Positions 31,696 through 40,508 of a stretch of 64,000 bases of DNA are shown here, in pieces. Where the stretch lies: NCBI RefSeq assembly GCF_001667075.1, contig NZ_LZIL01000035.1, positions 124,001-188,000 on the forward strand, read 5' to 3'. The notes beneath the pieces were generated by a model. The model saw nothing but the letters and a program-made list of their open reading frames with translations. It ran no database searches and had not been told where the DNA came from. The translations under genes and the position numbers were made by a program. Every line of letters begins with the position of its first letter. Within the stretch, counting starts at the first letter, position 1. The stretch comes from Mycobacterium sp. 852014-52450_SCH5900713 (GTDB lineage Bacteria > Actinomycetota > Actinomycetes > Mycobacteriales > Mycobacteriaceae).

Positions 31696-33153
31696 ATGGC
31701 CGAATCGAGCCTGGTGGACAGGTACGGCGTCTATATCGATGGCGGTTGGGTCGAACCGGACACCGGACGATATGACGTCGTCAACCCGGCGACAGAGTTG
31801 GTGATTGCCTCGGCGCCGGATGCCGGGGTCGCGCAGGTCGAGCAGGCCATCGGTGCCGCGCGCACCGCCTTCGATTCCGGGCCGTGGGCCGTGGCGGATC
31901 CAGCCGAGCGGTCTCGCTGCCTCCAACAGCTCAGCGACGCGCTGCTCGCCCGAGGCGACGAGATCTACGCGCTGGCGCAGGCTGAGTGGGGCTGCACAGC
32001 AAACGAGCGCTTGATCCATGTGGAGGGCCCCGCGTTCATGGTCGGCCATGCCGCAGAACTCGCGCTCGAGCCGGCTGAGGCCCCGATGGACGCGTGGGGC
32101 GCGGCGGGCACCACCCTGTTGCGTTACGAGCCGCTCGGGGTGGTCGCGGCGATGACGCCGTGGAACTTCCCGCACACGCTGAACGTGATGAAGCTGGGAG
32201 CCGCGCTGGCCGCGGGCAACACGCTTGTCCTCAAGCCCTCGCCGTTGACACCGCTGGCCGGTCTCGCACTGGCGCGGCTGATCGACGAGGAGACCGACAT
32301 TCCACCTGGCGTCGTCAACGTCGTCACTCCGAGCAGTGTGGAGGCCAGCAGGATCTTGACCGTCGATCCCCGCGTCGACATGGTCACCTTCACCGGAAGT
32401 TCGGCCGTCGGTCGCGACGTGATGGCCGGTGCCGCAACCTCAATGAAACGGATCCTGCTCGAGTGCGGCGGCAAGTCGGCGAGCATCCTGCTGGACGATG
32501 TCGATCTGACTGACGAATTGTTCGAGCGGCTGCTCTTCGAAGGCTGCACGATGCACGCAGGTCAGGCGTGCATCTTGAACAGTCGTCTGGTGGTCCCCGA
32601 CAAGCTGCACGACGATGTCGTCGACCGGCTGGCCGAGCTGGCTCGCAACGTCACGGTGGGAGACCCGACCGACGAGGCCACCGGCATGGGTCCGCTGATC
32701 AGTCGCCAACACCTGGACAGGGTCGAGGGTTTCGTCAGGCGCGCGGAAAGCGACGGGGCCAAGATTGTCGCCGGCGGCAGGCGGCCGGCCGGACTCGACC
32801 GCGGTTTCTATTTCGAGCCCACGGTTTTGACGGATGCCACCGCGGAGTCGTTTATCGCGCAGGAGGAGGTGTTCGGGCCGGTATTGACGGTGCTGCGATA
32901 CCGCGACGACGACGAAGCGGTCGGCATCGCAAACGATTCGGCCTACGGGCTCGGTGGCGCGGTCTGGGGCACCGACATCGAGCGCGCGGTCGGACTTGCG
33001 CGACGGATCAGGACCGGTCAGGTCTCGATCAACGGCACGATACCCGGCGACGCGCCCTTCGGCGGGTTCAAGCAGAGCGGAATCGGGCGCGAAGGCGGCG
33101 TCATGGGGCTGCGGGCATACATGGAACCCAAGGCGATCGGAGTGCCTGCGTGA
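31696..33153 (+). CDS. NAD(P)-dependent aldehyde dehydrogenase
   Basis: 485 aa ALDH that oxidises an aldehyde to a carboxylate. PWNFP (catalytic N157), K180, the FTGSSAVG cofactor loop at 232-239, the general base E256 in LECGG and nucleophile C292 in GQAC are all present. The ATG at 31696 is preceded by GGAAGG at a longer spacing; a GTG 3 nt earlier is possible. It overlaps the double CoA-transferase by 4 nt (GTGA), so the acid formed is probably passed on to CoA transfer. Confidence 0.92.
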   Translation: MAESSLVDRYGVYIDGGWVEPDTGRYDVVNPATELVIASAPDAGVAQVEQAIGAARTAFDSGPWAVADPAERSRCLQQLSDALLARGDEIYALAQAEWGCTANERLIHVEGPAFMVGHAAELALEPAEAPMDAWGAAGTTLLRYEPLGVVAAMTPWNFPHTLNVMKLGAALAAGNTLVLKPSPLTPLAGLALARLIDEETDIPPGVVNVVTPSSVEASRILTVDPRVDMVTFTGSSAVGRDVMAGAATSMKRILLECGGKSASILLDDVDLTDELFERLLFEGCTMHAGQACILNSRLVVPDKLHDDVVDRLAELARNVTVGDPTDEATGMGPLISRQHLDRVEGFVRRAESDGAKIVAGGRRPAGLDRGFYFEPTVLTDATAESFIAQEEVFGPVLTVLRYRDDDEAVGIANDSAYGLGGAVWGTDIERAVGLARRIRTGQVSINGTIPGDAPFGGFKQSGIGREGGVMGLRAYMEPKAIGVPA

Positions 33154-35513
33154 CAGGGTCCCTGTCCGGGCTGCGGGTGGTCGAGGTCGGAACCGATATT
33201 TCGGCGCCGTATTGCACGAAATTGCTCGTCGATCTGGGCGCCGACGTATACAAGGTTGAGTCGCCGACGGGGGATCCGCTGCGAAGGTGGGGGCCGTCGG
33301 GCGGATTGTTTGAGTATTTGAACGCTGGAAAGCACGGGCTGACTATCGATCTCGAGGCGCATCCCGATGCGCTCGCTGAGTTTATTGCTCACGCAGACGT
33401 GGTCGTCGAGGATCTGCCGGCCGGATCGGCCGACAGGTTCAACTGGGGACTCGACCGTGACGCTCTCCAACGCCTCAATCCGAATCTCGTGGTCGTCCGG
33501 ATCTCCGACTACGGCCAGGAGGGCCCGCGCCGGAATCGCCAATCGACATCGCTGACCCTGCAGGCCGCGTCGGGCTGGGTCAACACTCGCCAACTCGGCC
33601 GGACGCCGGTACAGGCCGGCGTCCGCATCCCCGAGTACATCGCGGGCAGCTACGCCGCGCTCGCGGCGCTGACGGCCCTGCGGGTTGCCGATGCCGGTCT
33701 TGAGCGGGTGATCGAGGTCGATGTCTCGGCGTTCGAGTCGCTCTTGTCCACCTTGGCGTATCCGATGCTGATGGCCGAACGCTTGAAAAGCCTTGGTCTT
33801 CCGCCGAATTCAAAGGCGGGTCCGATGCTCGGCATAGTGCGTGGCGCCGACGGCTGGATCGGGATCAACTGCTTGACGGGACAGCACTGGCTGGACGTCT
33901 GCGCGATGGTAGGACTGCCGGAGTTCGGAGATCACCAGATAGCCATCATGTTGGGCGGTCCCGAACGCGAGGAGTTCTTCGCGAAGGCGCAGCCGTGGCT
34001 CGATTCGATGACCGTGGCCGACCTGGTCGAGTTGAGCCAGGCAATGCGAATCCCCGCCGCGCCGGTCAACGACGCAGCATCCATCCTGGACTGTCCCCAG
34101 TACCGCGAGCGCGGCTTCTTCATCGAAAGCGAATCGGAAGGCCAACGCTTCCTGCGACCGGGCGCACCGTTCCGCTTGGTCCGCACGCCGGTTGAGCCAC
34201 CGAAGCCAGCCCCGCGGCTCGGAGACGTAGCTGCGGCTCCATCGCAGGACCAACGGACGGCGCCCCCCGTGTCTGAAGTTGACAATGCGACAATGCCATT
34301 CGCAGATCTCAAGGTTTTCGACCTGAGCACATTCTGGTCCGGCGCCTACCTCACCTGCTATCTGGGCGCATTCGGCGCTGATGTGGTGAAGGTCGAGTCG
34401 ATCCAGCGTCCGGACGGTCACCGATATTCGGGCTCGCTGCTGCGCAGCACCGATGACTGGTACGAGATAGGGCCGATGTGGCAGGGCACCAACCTCAACA
34501 AGCGAGATATCACCTTGAATCTCAGCACCGAAGCCGGCCGCGAATTGGCCCTGAAGCTCGCCGCCGAAGCGGACGTCGTGGTGGAGAACTTCTCGCCGCG
34601 CGTGGTCGAGCAGTTCGGCCTGGATTATGCCTCGCTGGTGAAGGTGAATCCGGATGTCGTCATGGTCCGCATGCCGGGCCTCGGCCTCGAAGGCCCCTGG
34701 CGCGATTACGTCGGGTGGGCGCTGAACTTTGAGCAGATATCGGGGATGTCGGCGGCCACCGGTTACCCCGACGGCCCACCGTGCAACCTGCAGGGGCCTG
34801 CCGATCCGATCGTGGGTGTACACGCCACCGTCGCCCTGCTGGCCGCGCTCGAGCACAAACGCAGAACCGGTGAAGGCCAACTGATCGAGGTCGCGCAGAT
34901 CGAGGTCGGCGCGGCGGTGACCGCCGAGCCGGTCATCGAATACTCACTGACCCACCAGTTGCGCCAACGAGAAGGGAATCGACACCGCTGCTACGCACAA
35001 GGCGTCTATCCGGCCAGTGGCGATGACGAGTGGGTCGCCGTTTCGGTGCGTGATGATGCCGACTGGGCCGCCGTCGTCGACGCCATCGGTCGTCCTGAAC
35101 TGAACGAGGATCCGCGGTTCGCCTCACCGGAGGCACGGCTGCACAACCACGACGCGTTCGACGAAGTGCTCGCCCGGTGGACTGCGCGCCGAACATCAGA
35201 CGAGGCCGCCGACCGTCTGCGGCGGGGCGGAGTACCCGCGGAGCGGATACTCACCGCGGACCGCATGTACGACATCGACCAGCTCCAGGTGCGCGGCTTT
35301 TACGAGGAGCTCGAGCATCCACTCTCTGGCCGACATCGGTTCCCGGGCTGGCCGTTTCGGATCACGCCGGGACCGCGGCGTCATCACCGTGCACCGTCGC
35401 CGACGCTCGGTCAGCACAACGACGAGGTGCTGGGCGCTCTCGGTCTGTCAGATGACGAGCTGACGAAACTGCGCGACGATCAGATTATCGGCGAGCGGCT
35501 GCTGAACGCGTAG
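33150..35513 (+). CDS. Fused double CaiB/BaiF CoA-transferase
   Basis: 787 aa made of two type III CoA-transferase domains, residues 1 to about 375 and about 382 to 787 (second begins MPFADLKVFDLSTFWSGAY). In domain 2 the catalytic Asp is D552 (GPADPIVG). At the matching place domain 1 has Glu (RIPEYIAG, E162), so the first half may be inactive or altered. The GTG start overlaps the ALDH TGA. Single-chain fusions of this kind replace the usual homodimer and are known in actinobacteria. Confidence 0.88.
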   Translation: MTGSLSGLRVVEVGTDISAPYCTKLLVDLGADVYKVESPTGDPLRRWGPSGGLFEYLNAGKHGLTIDLEAHPDALAEFIAHADVVVEDLPAGSADRFNWGLDRDALQRLNPNLVVVRISDYGQEGPRRNRQSTSLTLQAASGWVNTRQLGRTPVQAGVRIPEYIAGSYAALAALTALRVADAGLERVIEVDVSAFESLLSTLAYPMLMAERLKSLGLPPNSKAGPMLGIVRGADGWIGINCLTGQHWLDVCAMVGLPEFGDHQIAIMLGGPEREEFFAKAQPWLDSMTVADLVELSQAMRIPAAPVNDAASILDCPQYRERGFFIESESEGQRFLRPGAPFRLVRTPVEPPKPAPRLGDVAAAPSQDQRTAPPVSEVDNATMPFADLKVFDLSTFWSGAYLTCYLGAFGADVVKVESIQRPDGHRYSGSLLRSTDDWYEIGPMWQGTNLNKRDITLNLSTEAGRELALKLAAEADVVVENFSPRVVEQFGLDYASLVKVNPDVVMVRMPGLGLEGPWRDYVGWALNFEQISGMSAATGYPDGPPCNLQGPADPIVGVHATVALLAALEHKRRTGEGQLIEVAQIEVGAAVTAEPVIEYSLTHQLRQREGNRHRCYAQGVYPASGDDEWVAVSVRDDADWAAVVDAIGRPELNEDPRFASPEARLHNHDAFDEVLARWTARRTSDEAADRLRRGGVPAERILTADRMYDIDQLQVRGFYEELEHPLSGRHRFPGWPFRITPGPRRHHRAPSPTLGQHNDEVLGALGLSDDELTKLRDDQIIGERLLNA

Positions 35514-35515
35514 GT

Positions 35516-35986
35516 TCAGGCATCGACCATGGCCGCGATGGTGTCGACCACACATGCCGGTCGGTCGGACCCCTCAACCTCGACGGTGACTCGCACGGTG
35601 GCCCGCCCACCCTTGTCGTTGCGTTCCACCTTGATCAGTTCGGCGCCGGCGCGGATGCGCGAGTCGACGGGCACCGGGGCGGGGAAGCGAAGCTTGTCAG
35701 AACCGTAGTTGACTTGCATCGACAGTCCCGTCACCTGGTAAATCTGTTGCACCAGAATGGGAACCAGCGACAGGGTGAGATATCCGTGCGCGATCGTCCT
35801 ACCGTATGGGCCGTTGGCCGCCCGCTCCGCGTCGACATGAATCCATTGGTGGTCACCGGTCGCCTCGGCGAACAGGTCGATTTCCTTCTGGGTGACCTCG
35901 TGCCACCCGCTGTAGCCGAGGTGCTCGCCGACGTGCGATTCGAAGCCGGAGATGCCCTCGTAGACCGTGGGCATGGACTGCGTCAT
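35516..35986 (-). CDS. MaoC-family (R)-enoyl-CoA hydratase
   Basis: 156 aa single hot-dog domain with the hydratase-2 motif ATGDHQWIHVDAERA then AHGYLTLSLVP (catalytic Asp/His pair in GDHQWIH). It hydrates trans-2-enoyl-CoA to (R)-3-hydroxyacyl-CoA. It overlaps the stop of the upstream amidohydrolase by 4 nt (ATGA) and ends 2 nt from the convergent CoA-transferase. Confidence 0.88.
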   Translation of the reverse strand: MTQSMPTVYEGISGFESHVGEHLGYSGWHEVTQKEIDLFAEATGDHQWIHVDAERAANGPYGRTIAHGYLTLSLVPILVQQIYQVTGLSMQVNYGSDKLRFPAPVPVDSRIRAGAELIKVERNDKGGRATVRVTVEVEGSDRPACVVDTIAAMVDA

Positions 35987-37176
35987 GCTGGGACCTTGAG
36001 TCCCAACTGCTCAATGGCGTTGCCGCCCATGATCTTCGCCTTCGCGGCATCGGAGATGCCGTCGAGCCGGTCGACAAAGCTCAACGGGTCGCCGATGCCC
36101 TCGGGGTGGGGAAAGTCGGAGCCGAACATCACGTGATCCTCACCCATGATGTCGACGATCCCCTTGACGTCGTCCTCGAGGAACGGGTGGATGTAGATGT
36201 TGCGTTTGAACACCGCGACAGGGTGCTCGTCGAACTCCTTGGGCATGATCTTGTACGCGGTGTTGAGCTGTTCGAGAAGATTGCGTACCCACCCGCTGCC
36301 GTTCTCGACGCAAAATATCTTCAAGTCGGGGAAGCGGGACAGTGCACCGTGGCAGATCATCGCGGCCAGGGTGTCCTCGATGGCGCGGTGGCCCATCACC
36401 ACCTCGCGCAGTGCGCTGGGCTTGAACGAGAGGTACTCGTCGCCGCCCTCCCATTCCATCAGGTGCTTCTGGTATCCGCTATCCGACGCATGCATGGTCA
36501 CCGGAATACCGGCCTTGACGACTTCTTCCCAGAACGGGTCGAACTCGGGCAGACCCATAGACCGCGAGCCGCCGAAGCGGCTGGGCACCGGAGCGGGGCG
36601 AACCAAGAACGTCTTCATGCCCCGCTCGAGGCACCAGTGCAGCTCCTTGATGGCCTCGGCGACCAGGGGCAGGCAGACGACGGGCGTCGCGAAGATGCGG
36701 TTGTGATAGTTGAACGTCCAGTGTTCGTGCATCCACTCGTTGAGGGCATGGATGATGGCGTGGGTTAGTACGACGTCGTCGGTGGTGCGCTCCTCGATGA
36801 GGCTGGCGAGGGTGGGGTACATGACGCATTGATCAATGCCGAGCTCATCCATCAGCTCCAACCTGGGAGCCGGGGACTGGTAAGCGGGGATGACATTCAT
36901 TGCCTCACCGATGAACTCGCGGAAGTTGAGCCCTTCTGGATTGTTGCCCAGGAAGTAATCCTCGGCGCTGCCCGGCCTCGCCACCCGCTCGAACGTCGGG
37001 TTGGGGATCATGTGGCTGATGTGGTCCTTGACGACAAGCTTGGGCCGGCCGTTGACCTCGACGTAGCCGACCTTGCCTTTGTGTTCCTTGGGCAGGTACT
37101 TGGTGAGCGCGTCCGTCGTCTCGTACATGTGGTTGTCGATGTCGAAGACCGGATACGGCAAGGACCGGGTAGACAT
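35983..37176 (-). CDS. ACMSD-like amidohydrolase (paralogue A)
   Basis: 397 aa amidohydrolase_2 TIM-barrel protein of the family that includes aminocarboxymuconate-semialdehyde decarboxylase and gamma-resorcylate decarboxylase. The first metal motif is D14-N-H16 (FDIDNHMYE), and the barrel-end motif is MFGSDFPHPEG near residue 356. It is the same length as paralogue B (46404) and about 40% similar by eye. Probably a metal-dependent decarboxylase or hydrolase/C-C bond enzyme acting on a ring-cleavage or acyl intermediate. Confidence 0.85.
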   Translation of the reverse strand: MSTRSLPYPVFDIDNHMYETTDALTKYLPKEHKGKVGYVEVNGRPKLVVKDHISHMIPNPTFERVARPGSAEDYFLGNNPEGLNFREFIGEAMNVIPAYQSPAPRLELMDELGIDQCVMYPTLASLIEERTTDDVVLTHAIIHALNEWMHEHWTFNYHNRIFATPVVCLPLVAEAIKELHWCLERGMKTFLVRPAPVPSRFGGSRSMGLPEFDPFWEEVVKAGIPVTMHASDSGYQKHLMEWEGGDEYLSFKPSALREVVMGHRAIEDTLAAMICHGALSRFPDLKIFCVENGSGWVRNLLEQLNTAYKIMPKEFDEHPVAVFKRNIYIHPFLEDDVKGIVDIMGEDHVMFGSDFPHPEGIGDPLSFVDRLDGISDAAKAKIMGGNAIEQLGLKVPA

Positions 37177-37244
37177 GTGACGGATCCCTCCAGAGCAGCG
37201 AATATGGCCGTTTACGCTTTGTGGAAACGACGTTATCACCAACG

Positions 37245-37265
37245 CCCCGCAACATCTATGCGGGG
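37245..37265 (-). terminator. Hairpin after the isochorismatase-fold gene
   Basis: Arms CCCCGCA and TGCGGGG with a 7-nt loop, directly after the stop codon of the gene at 37266. There is no U-tract, as is common for mycobacterial hairpins. It could terminate that transcript before the amidohydrolase start at 37176. Confidence 0.45.
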
Positions 37266-37901
37266 TCATGTCCTACAGAGATCGTTCCACGCGTTCACGA
37301 CTGCTTCGGTAGTGGTCACGGTGGCCAGGAGGGCCAACGTGTTGTCGATGATCGATTCCGCGTAGTCGCGCGGGTAACCGCTCACCGCATCACGCGGAAG
37401 CACGAACTGATAGCTGCGATTGACCGCGTCCATCACGAAGTTCTGAATCGCGATGTTGACCGAAACGCCTACGCCCACGATCGTCTGGATACCGAGGTTG
37501 CGCAGCACCGAGTCGAGGTCGGTGCCGGTCATCGGTCCGACACCGTGCGTGCGGTTAAGGACCAGATCGCTTGGTTCCGGACCGAACTCAGGCAGCACCG
37601 AGGCGCCGGGGCTACCCGGGGTCAAATCGGCGGCGAATGACTTGCCCGCCATGAACAGCCTGGCGTTGGTATTGGACCCGCGATTGTCCGGGCGCTTTTG
37701 CATGACGCAGTGCACGACCGAAACGCCGGTCGCGCGTGCCGCCTTGAGGAGCGCGGCGATGTTGGGTATCGCCTCCCGTCTGGCTTCCTCCGCCAGCATC
37801 GGCAGGCCGGCCTGAGGGCCGATCACTCCGCCTTGGCATTCCTGGGTGACCAGGGCGGTCGTTGCGGGTGTCAACAGATCGAGCAGGCTGGGTTGCGGCA
37901 T
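37266..37901 (-). CDS. Isochorismatase-fold hydrolase without catalytic Cys
   Basis: 211 aa cysteine-hydrolase/isochorismatase fold. The usual N-terminal catalytic Asp region reads ALVTQECQGGVIG, and the place of the nucleophilic Cys reads GVGVSVNIAIQNF, so there is no Cys. Cys-less members such as PhzD-type isochorismatases hydrolyse vinyl ethers by acid catalysis; amidase activity is unlikely. It is divergent from the NTF2-like gene at 37962, with a GAGAA-type operator at the start codon. Confidence 0.75.
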   Translation of the reverse strand: MPQPSLLDLLTPATTALVTQECQGGVIGPQAGLPMLAEEARREAIPNIAALLKAARATGVSVVHCVMQKRPDNRGSNTNARLFMAGKSFAADLTPGSPGASVLPEFGPEPSDLVLNRTHGVGPMTGTDLDSVLRNLGIQTIVGVGVSVNIAIQNFVMDAVNRSYQFVLPRDAVSGYPRDYAESIIDNTLALLATVTTTEAVVNAWNDLCRT

Positions 37902-37917
37902 GAGAATAGACGTTATC
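37902..37917. promoter_or_regulatory. GAGAA-type operator
   Basis: GAGAATAGACGTTATC begins 1 nt upstream of the ATG at 37901; one base different from the site at 10651. A second GAGAA half-site follows at 37924-37928. Lies in the 60-nt divergent region with the gene at 37962. Confidence 0.55.
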
Positions 37918-37961
37918 GTGTGTGAGAACGTAATTTCCAGTCACGGACCGCTGGGAGGTAC

Positions 37962-38399
37962 ATGGACGCCTGGGAGCTCGATATCCGCGAGTCGGTGCGC
38001 CAGACGCTCGCCGACTACACCGCCGCCACCGACCGGTTCGATCTGCGCGGTCTCGCCGTCTGCTTCACGCCGGACGGCGTCCTCGAGTTCACCGGCGGAG
38101 CGCAACCGCTCACCGGTCCTGCGGCGATCGAGGCGGGGCTCGGTGCTGCCATGTCCAAGGATCCCGACCCGGCGAGACGGGTGCCGACTCATGTGCGCCA
38201 TCATGTTTCGAGCATTCGGTTTGGTCGCGTCGCCACGGACCGTGTCGAGGTCAGTAGCTATTTCGCCGTCCACACCGACATCGGCCTCGACCATTGGGGA
38301 CGCTATCGCGACGTCCTCGTCCCGCTGGACGGGCGGTGGTTGTTCGCGCATCGTCGTATCAGCGTCGACGCCTTTGCTGCCGACAGCCTCATGCGATGA
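37962..38399 (+). CDS. NTF2-like/SnoaL-like protein
   Basis: 145 aa NTF2-fold protein (helix ESVRQTLADYTAATDRFDLRGLAVCF, end in DGRWLFAHRRISVD). GGGAGG is 3 nt before the ATG. It is a possible isomerase or dehydratase; the D in TDRFD and H in RHHVS are candidates for the catalytic site, but no reaction can be assigned. It overlaps the convergent LLM gene by 11 nt. Confidence 0.72.
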   Translation: MDAWELDIRESVRQTLADYTAATDRFDLRGLAVCFTPDGVLEFTGGAQPLTGPAAIEAGLGAAMSKDPDPARRVPTHVRHHVSSIRFGRVATDRVEVSSYFAVHTDIGLDHWGRYRDVLVPLDGRWLFAHRRISVDAFAADSLMR

Positions 38400-39288
38400 A
38401 CTTCTCGGCGAAAGCGTGCGCGTGGTCGATGAACTCGGCCCGGGTGGCTCCCTGGGGCGCGATGGTCAGCCAGGTCACGCCCATCGCCTCCAGCTTCGCG
38501 ATCGTGGCGTGCCGTTCGTCGGTCGATATGCTGTCGTCGAGCAGGTTGCCTGCCGAGAAACAGATGTCCAGCGGCTCCGTGCGGCCGATCTCAGCCGCGT
38601 GCTTCTTGGCCCACACGATGGCCGCCGCCAGTTCCTCCAGCGTCGAGATTTCCGCGGTCCGTGACGCGGCGGCGTAGCCGAACGTGTTGAACGGCGCCCA
38701 CCCCTGGGCGCGGGCAACCGCACGGCGGACGGCGGGCCTGCTGTTGCCGCCGACCCAAATCGGGGGTGGGGTCGCCGGTACTGGATAGAGTCGCACACCT
38801 CGAGCCGCGAACGAGCTGCCCTCGTACGCGACATCGTCGCCGGTGAGCACCTTGTCCAGCACGTCGAGCGCCTCGTCGAGCAAAGCCCCGCGGTTGTCGA
38901 AATCGATTCCAAGCGCCCTGAATTCGGGTTTGAGGTAACCCGCGGCGGTACCCAGTATCAGCCGACCGCCGGAGAGGACGTCCAGGCTCTGGATCGACTT
39001 CGCGCCCAGAAAGGGATTGCGGTAGGCCGCGATGTAGACGTTGGTGAGCAGCTTCACCTCCGTGGTGGCGGCCGCCGCGAACGACAGCGCGACGAACGGG
39101 TCCAGGGCGTGGTGTCCGCCGTGGTCGAGCCATTTCGCGTCGGGGGCGGGGTGATCGGTGACGTGCACGGCGGCGAAGCCGCTCGCCTCGCCGACCCGGG
39201 CGATTTCGGATATCGCGTCGGCGGTGACGAATTCAGTTACGGCGTCTACCCGCTGGGTGGGCAGTTCGAGGGAGTACGAGATGGTCAC
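38389..39288 (-). CDS. LLM-class (F420-dependent type) oxidoreductase
   Basis: 299 aa luciferase-like TIM barrel: HVTDHP at about residue 42, then TNVYIAAYRNPFLGAKSIQSLDVLSGGRLILG, typical of actinobacterial F420-dependent LLM proteins. It could reduce or oxidise a small lipid or ketone with F420 or FMN. The gene follows the acyl-CoA dehydrogenase at 39299-40393 by 10 nt and is probably co-transcribed. Confidence 0.85.
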   Translation of the reverse strand: MTISYSLELPTQRVDAVTEFVTADAISEIARVGEASGFAAVHVTDHPAPDAKWLDHGGHHALDPFVALSFAAAATTEVKLLTNVYIAAYRNPFLGAKSIQSLDVLSGGRLILGTAAGYLKPEFRALGIDFDNRGALLDEALDVLDKVLTGDDVAYEGSSFAARGVRLYPVPATPPPIWVGGNSRPAVRRAVARAQGWAPFNTFGYAAASRTAEISTLEELAAAIVWAKKHAAEIGRTEPLDICFSAGNLLDDSISTDERHATIAKLEAMGVTWLTIAPQGATRAEFIDHAHAFAEKFIA

Positions 39289-39298
39289 GTTCGTCCTT

Positions 39299-40393
39299 TC
39301 ATGGTGCGGCTAAGGCTGCCAAGCGTTGGGCATGGTGGTCGGGGCTGCCGAAGATCAGCTCGGTGGCCTTGGCGCGCCGAACGTAGAGGTGTGCGTCGTG
39401 TTCCCAGGTAAACCCGATTCCGCCGTGGATTCGCATGTTGTCCAAGGCGACTTGCAGAAAGGCCTCCGAGCAGGCCATCTTCGCCACCGACGCGGCAATC
39501 GGCAGGTCGCTGCCGTCGGCGGATTCCGCAGCGTGGACGGCGGCGGAGCGAGCGCCCTCGACGAGCACCAGCATGTCCGCGCACCGGTGCTTGACGGCCT
39601 GAAAGCTGCCGATGGCGCGCCCGAACTGAACTCGCTCCTTGGCGTAGCCCACGGCCATATCGAGGCAGCGTTGGGCGCCGCCAACCTGCTCGGCGGCCAG
39701 CGCGGCGATCGCGAGGTCGCACGTGCGGGCCAGGCCCGCGGCAGCGTCCCCATCGGTTCCGATCAATCGTGCGGGGACGTCGTGGAACCGTAGGCGTGCG
39801 ACCTTGCGCGTGCGGTCGAGCGTGGCGAGCGGTTCACGCGTCAGCCCGTCGGCGTCCGCCGCGACCGCGAACAGTGATGTGCCTGCGCTCGTATTCGCCG
39901 CGGCGAGAATGACATCGGCGGTATGGCCGTCGAGGACGAGATCCGCATCGCCATGAATCCGATGACCGGTGCCACCGGCGCGTGCAGTCAGTGTGACGGC
40001 TTGCGGCTCCCACGCATCGAGGCCGCCGTTGAGGATCGCCGTCGCGGTCATGGATCCGTCGACGAAACGCGGTAGGTAGTCGCCCATCGCGACGGTATCG
40101 CCGCTACAGAGGATCGCTTGCGTGGCGAGTGCGACGGTGGAGAAGAACGGCGCACACAACAGGGCGGCGCCCATCTCCTCGAACACGACCGCGAGTTCGG
40201 CCAAGGTGGCACCCGCACCGCCGAACTCCTCGGGAACGGCGATGCCGTGCAGCCCCAGTTCGCCGGCCATCTGATGCCACACCGATTCGTCATATCCCTC
40301 CGCGGTGGACATGAGGTCGCGTACCCGGCCGGACGGCGAGGCGGCCTCCAGGAACTCCCGCACCGCCTGTCGGAGTTCGTCGGCTTCGCTCAT
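39299..40393 (-). CDS. Acyl-CoA dehydrogenase
   Basis: 364 aa with VPEEFGGAGATLAELAVVFEEMG, KERVQFGRAIGSFQAVKHRCADM and IHGGIGFTWEHDAHLYVRRA. The C-terminal GG-x-x-E signature of homotetrameric enzymes is absent, as in the FadE28-like subunits that work in heteromers. The ATG at 40393 begins MSEADELRQAVREFL; there is no good ribosome site. It is divergent from amidohydrolase C, with a perfect GAGAA operator between. Confidence 0.88.
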   Translation of the reverse strand: MSEADELRQAVREFLEAASPSGRVRDLMSTAEGYDESVWHQMAGELGLHGIAVPEEFGGAGATLAELAVVFEEMGAALLCAPFFSTVALATQAILCSGDTVAMGDYLPRFVDGSMTATAILNGGLDAWEPQAVTLTARAGGTGHRIHGDADLVLDGHTADVILAAANTSAGTSLFAVAADADGLTREPLATLDRTRKVARLRFHDVPARLIGTDGDAAAGLARTCDLAIAALAAEQVGGAQRCLDMAVGYAKERVQFGRAIGSFQAVKHRCADMLVLVEGARSAAVHAAESADGSDLPIAASVAKMACSEAFLQVALDNMRIHGGIGFTWEHDAHLYVRRAKATELIFGSPDHHAQRLAALAAP

Positions 40394-40474
40394 CCTGGTT
40401 CCTTCGGTGTGGGTCTGCCCGGCCCGACCCGGGATAGGCATTGCCGGGAAAGGATAGTATCTTTTCTGAAATAG

Positions 40475-40490
40475 GAGAATCACCATTCTC
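40475..40490. promoter_or_regulatory. GAGAA-N6-TTCTC operator (perfect)
   Basis: GAGAATCACCATTCTC in the 115-nt divergent region between the acyl-CoA dehydrogenase (40393) and amidohydrolase C (40509). Its edge is 18 nt from the GTG of the latter, within the leader next to the AAGGAG ribosome site. Confidence 0.72.
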
Positions 40491-40508
40491 GCATGAAGGA
40501 GCCGCGCG

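Noticed and set aside
31459..32175. N-terminal extension of the igr-like P450 to 643 residues
   Set aside because: It overlaps the aldehyde dehydrogenase on the other strand; the GTG at 31458 has a ribosome site and a P450-like beginning.
32568..33149. Long open frame extending the double CoA-transferase N-terminally to 981 residues
   Set aside because: The upstream part is an out-of-frame translation of the aldehyde dehydrogenase, low-complexity and Arg/Gly-rich. A GTG overlapping the ALDH stop gives a normal N-terminus.
37924..37939. Second full operator in the 37902 region
   Set aside because: Only the GAGAA half is present; the other arm matches at 3 of 5 positions with the correct spacer.
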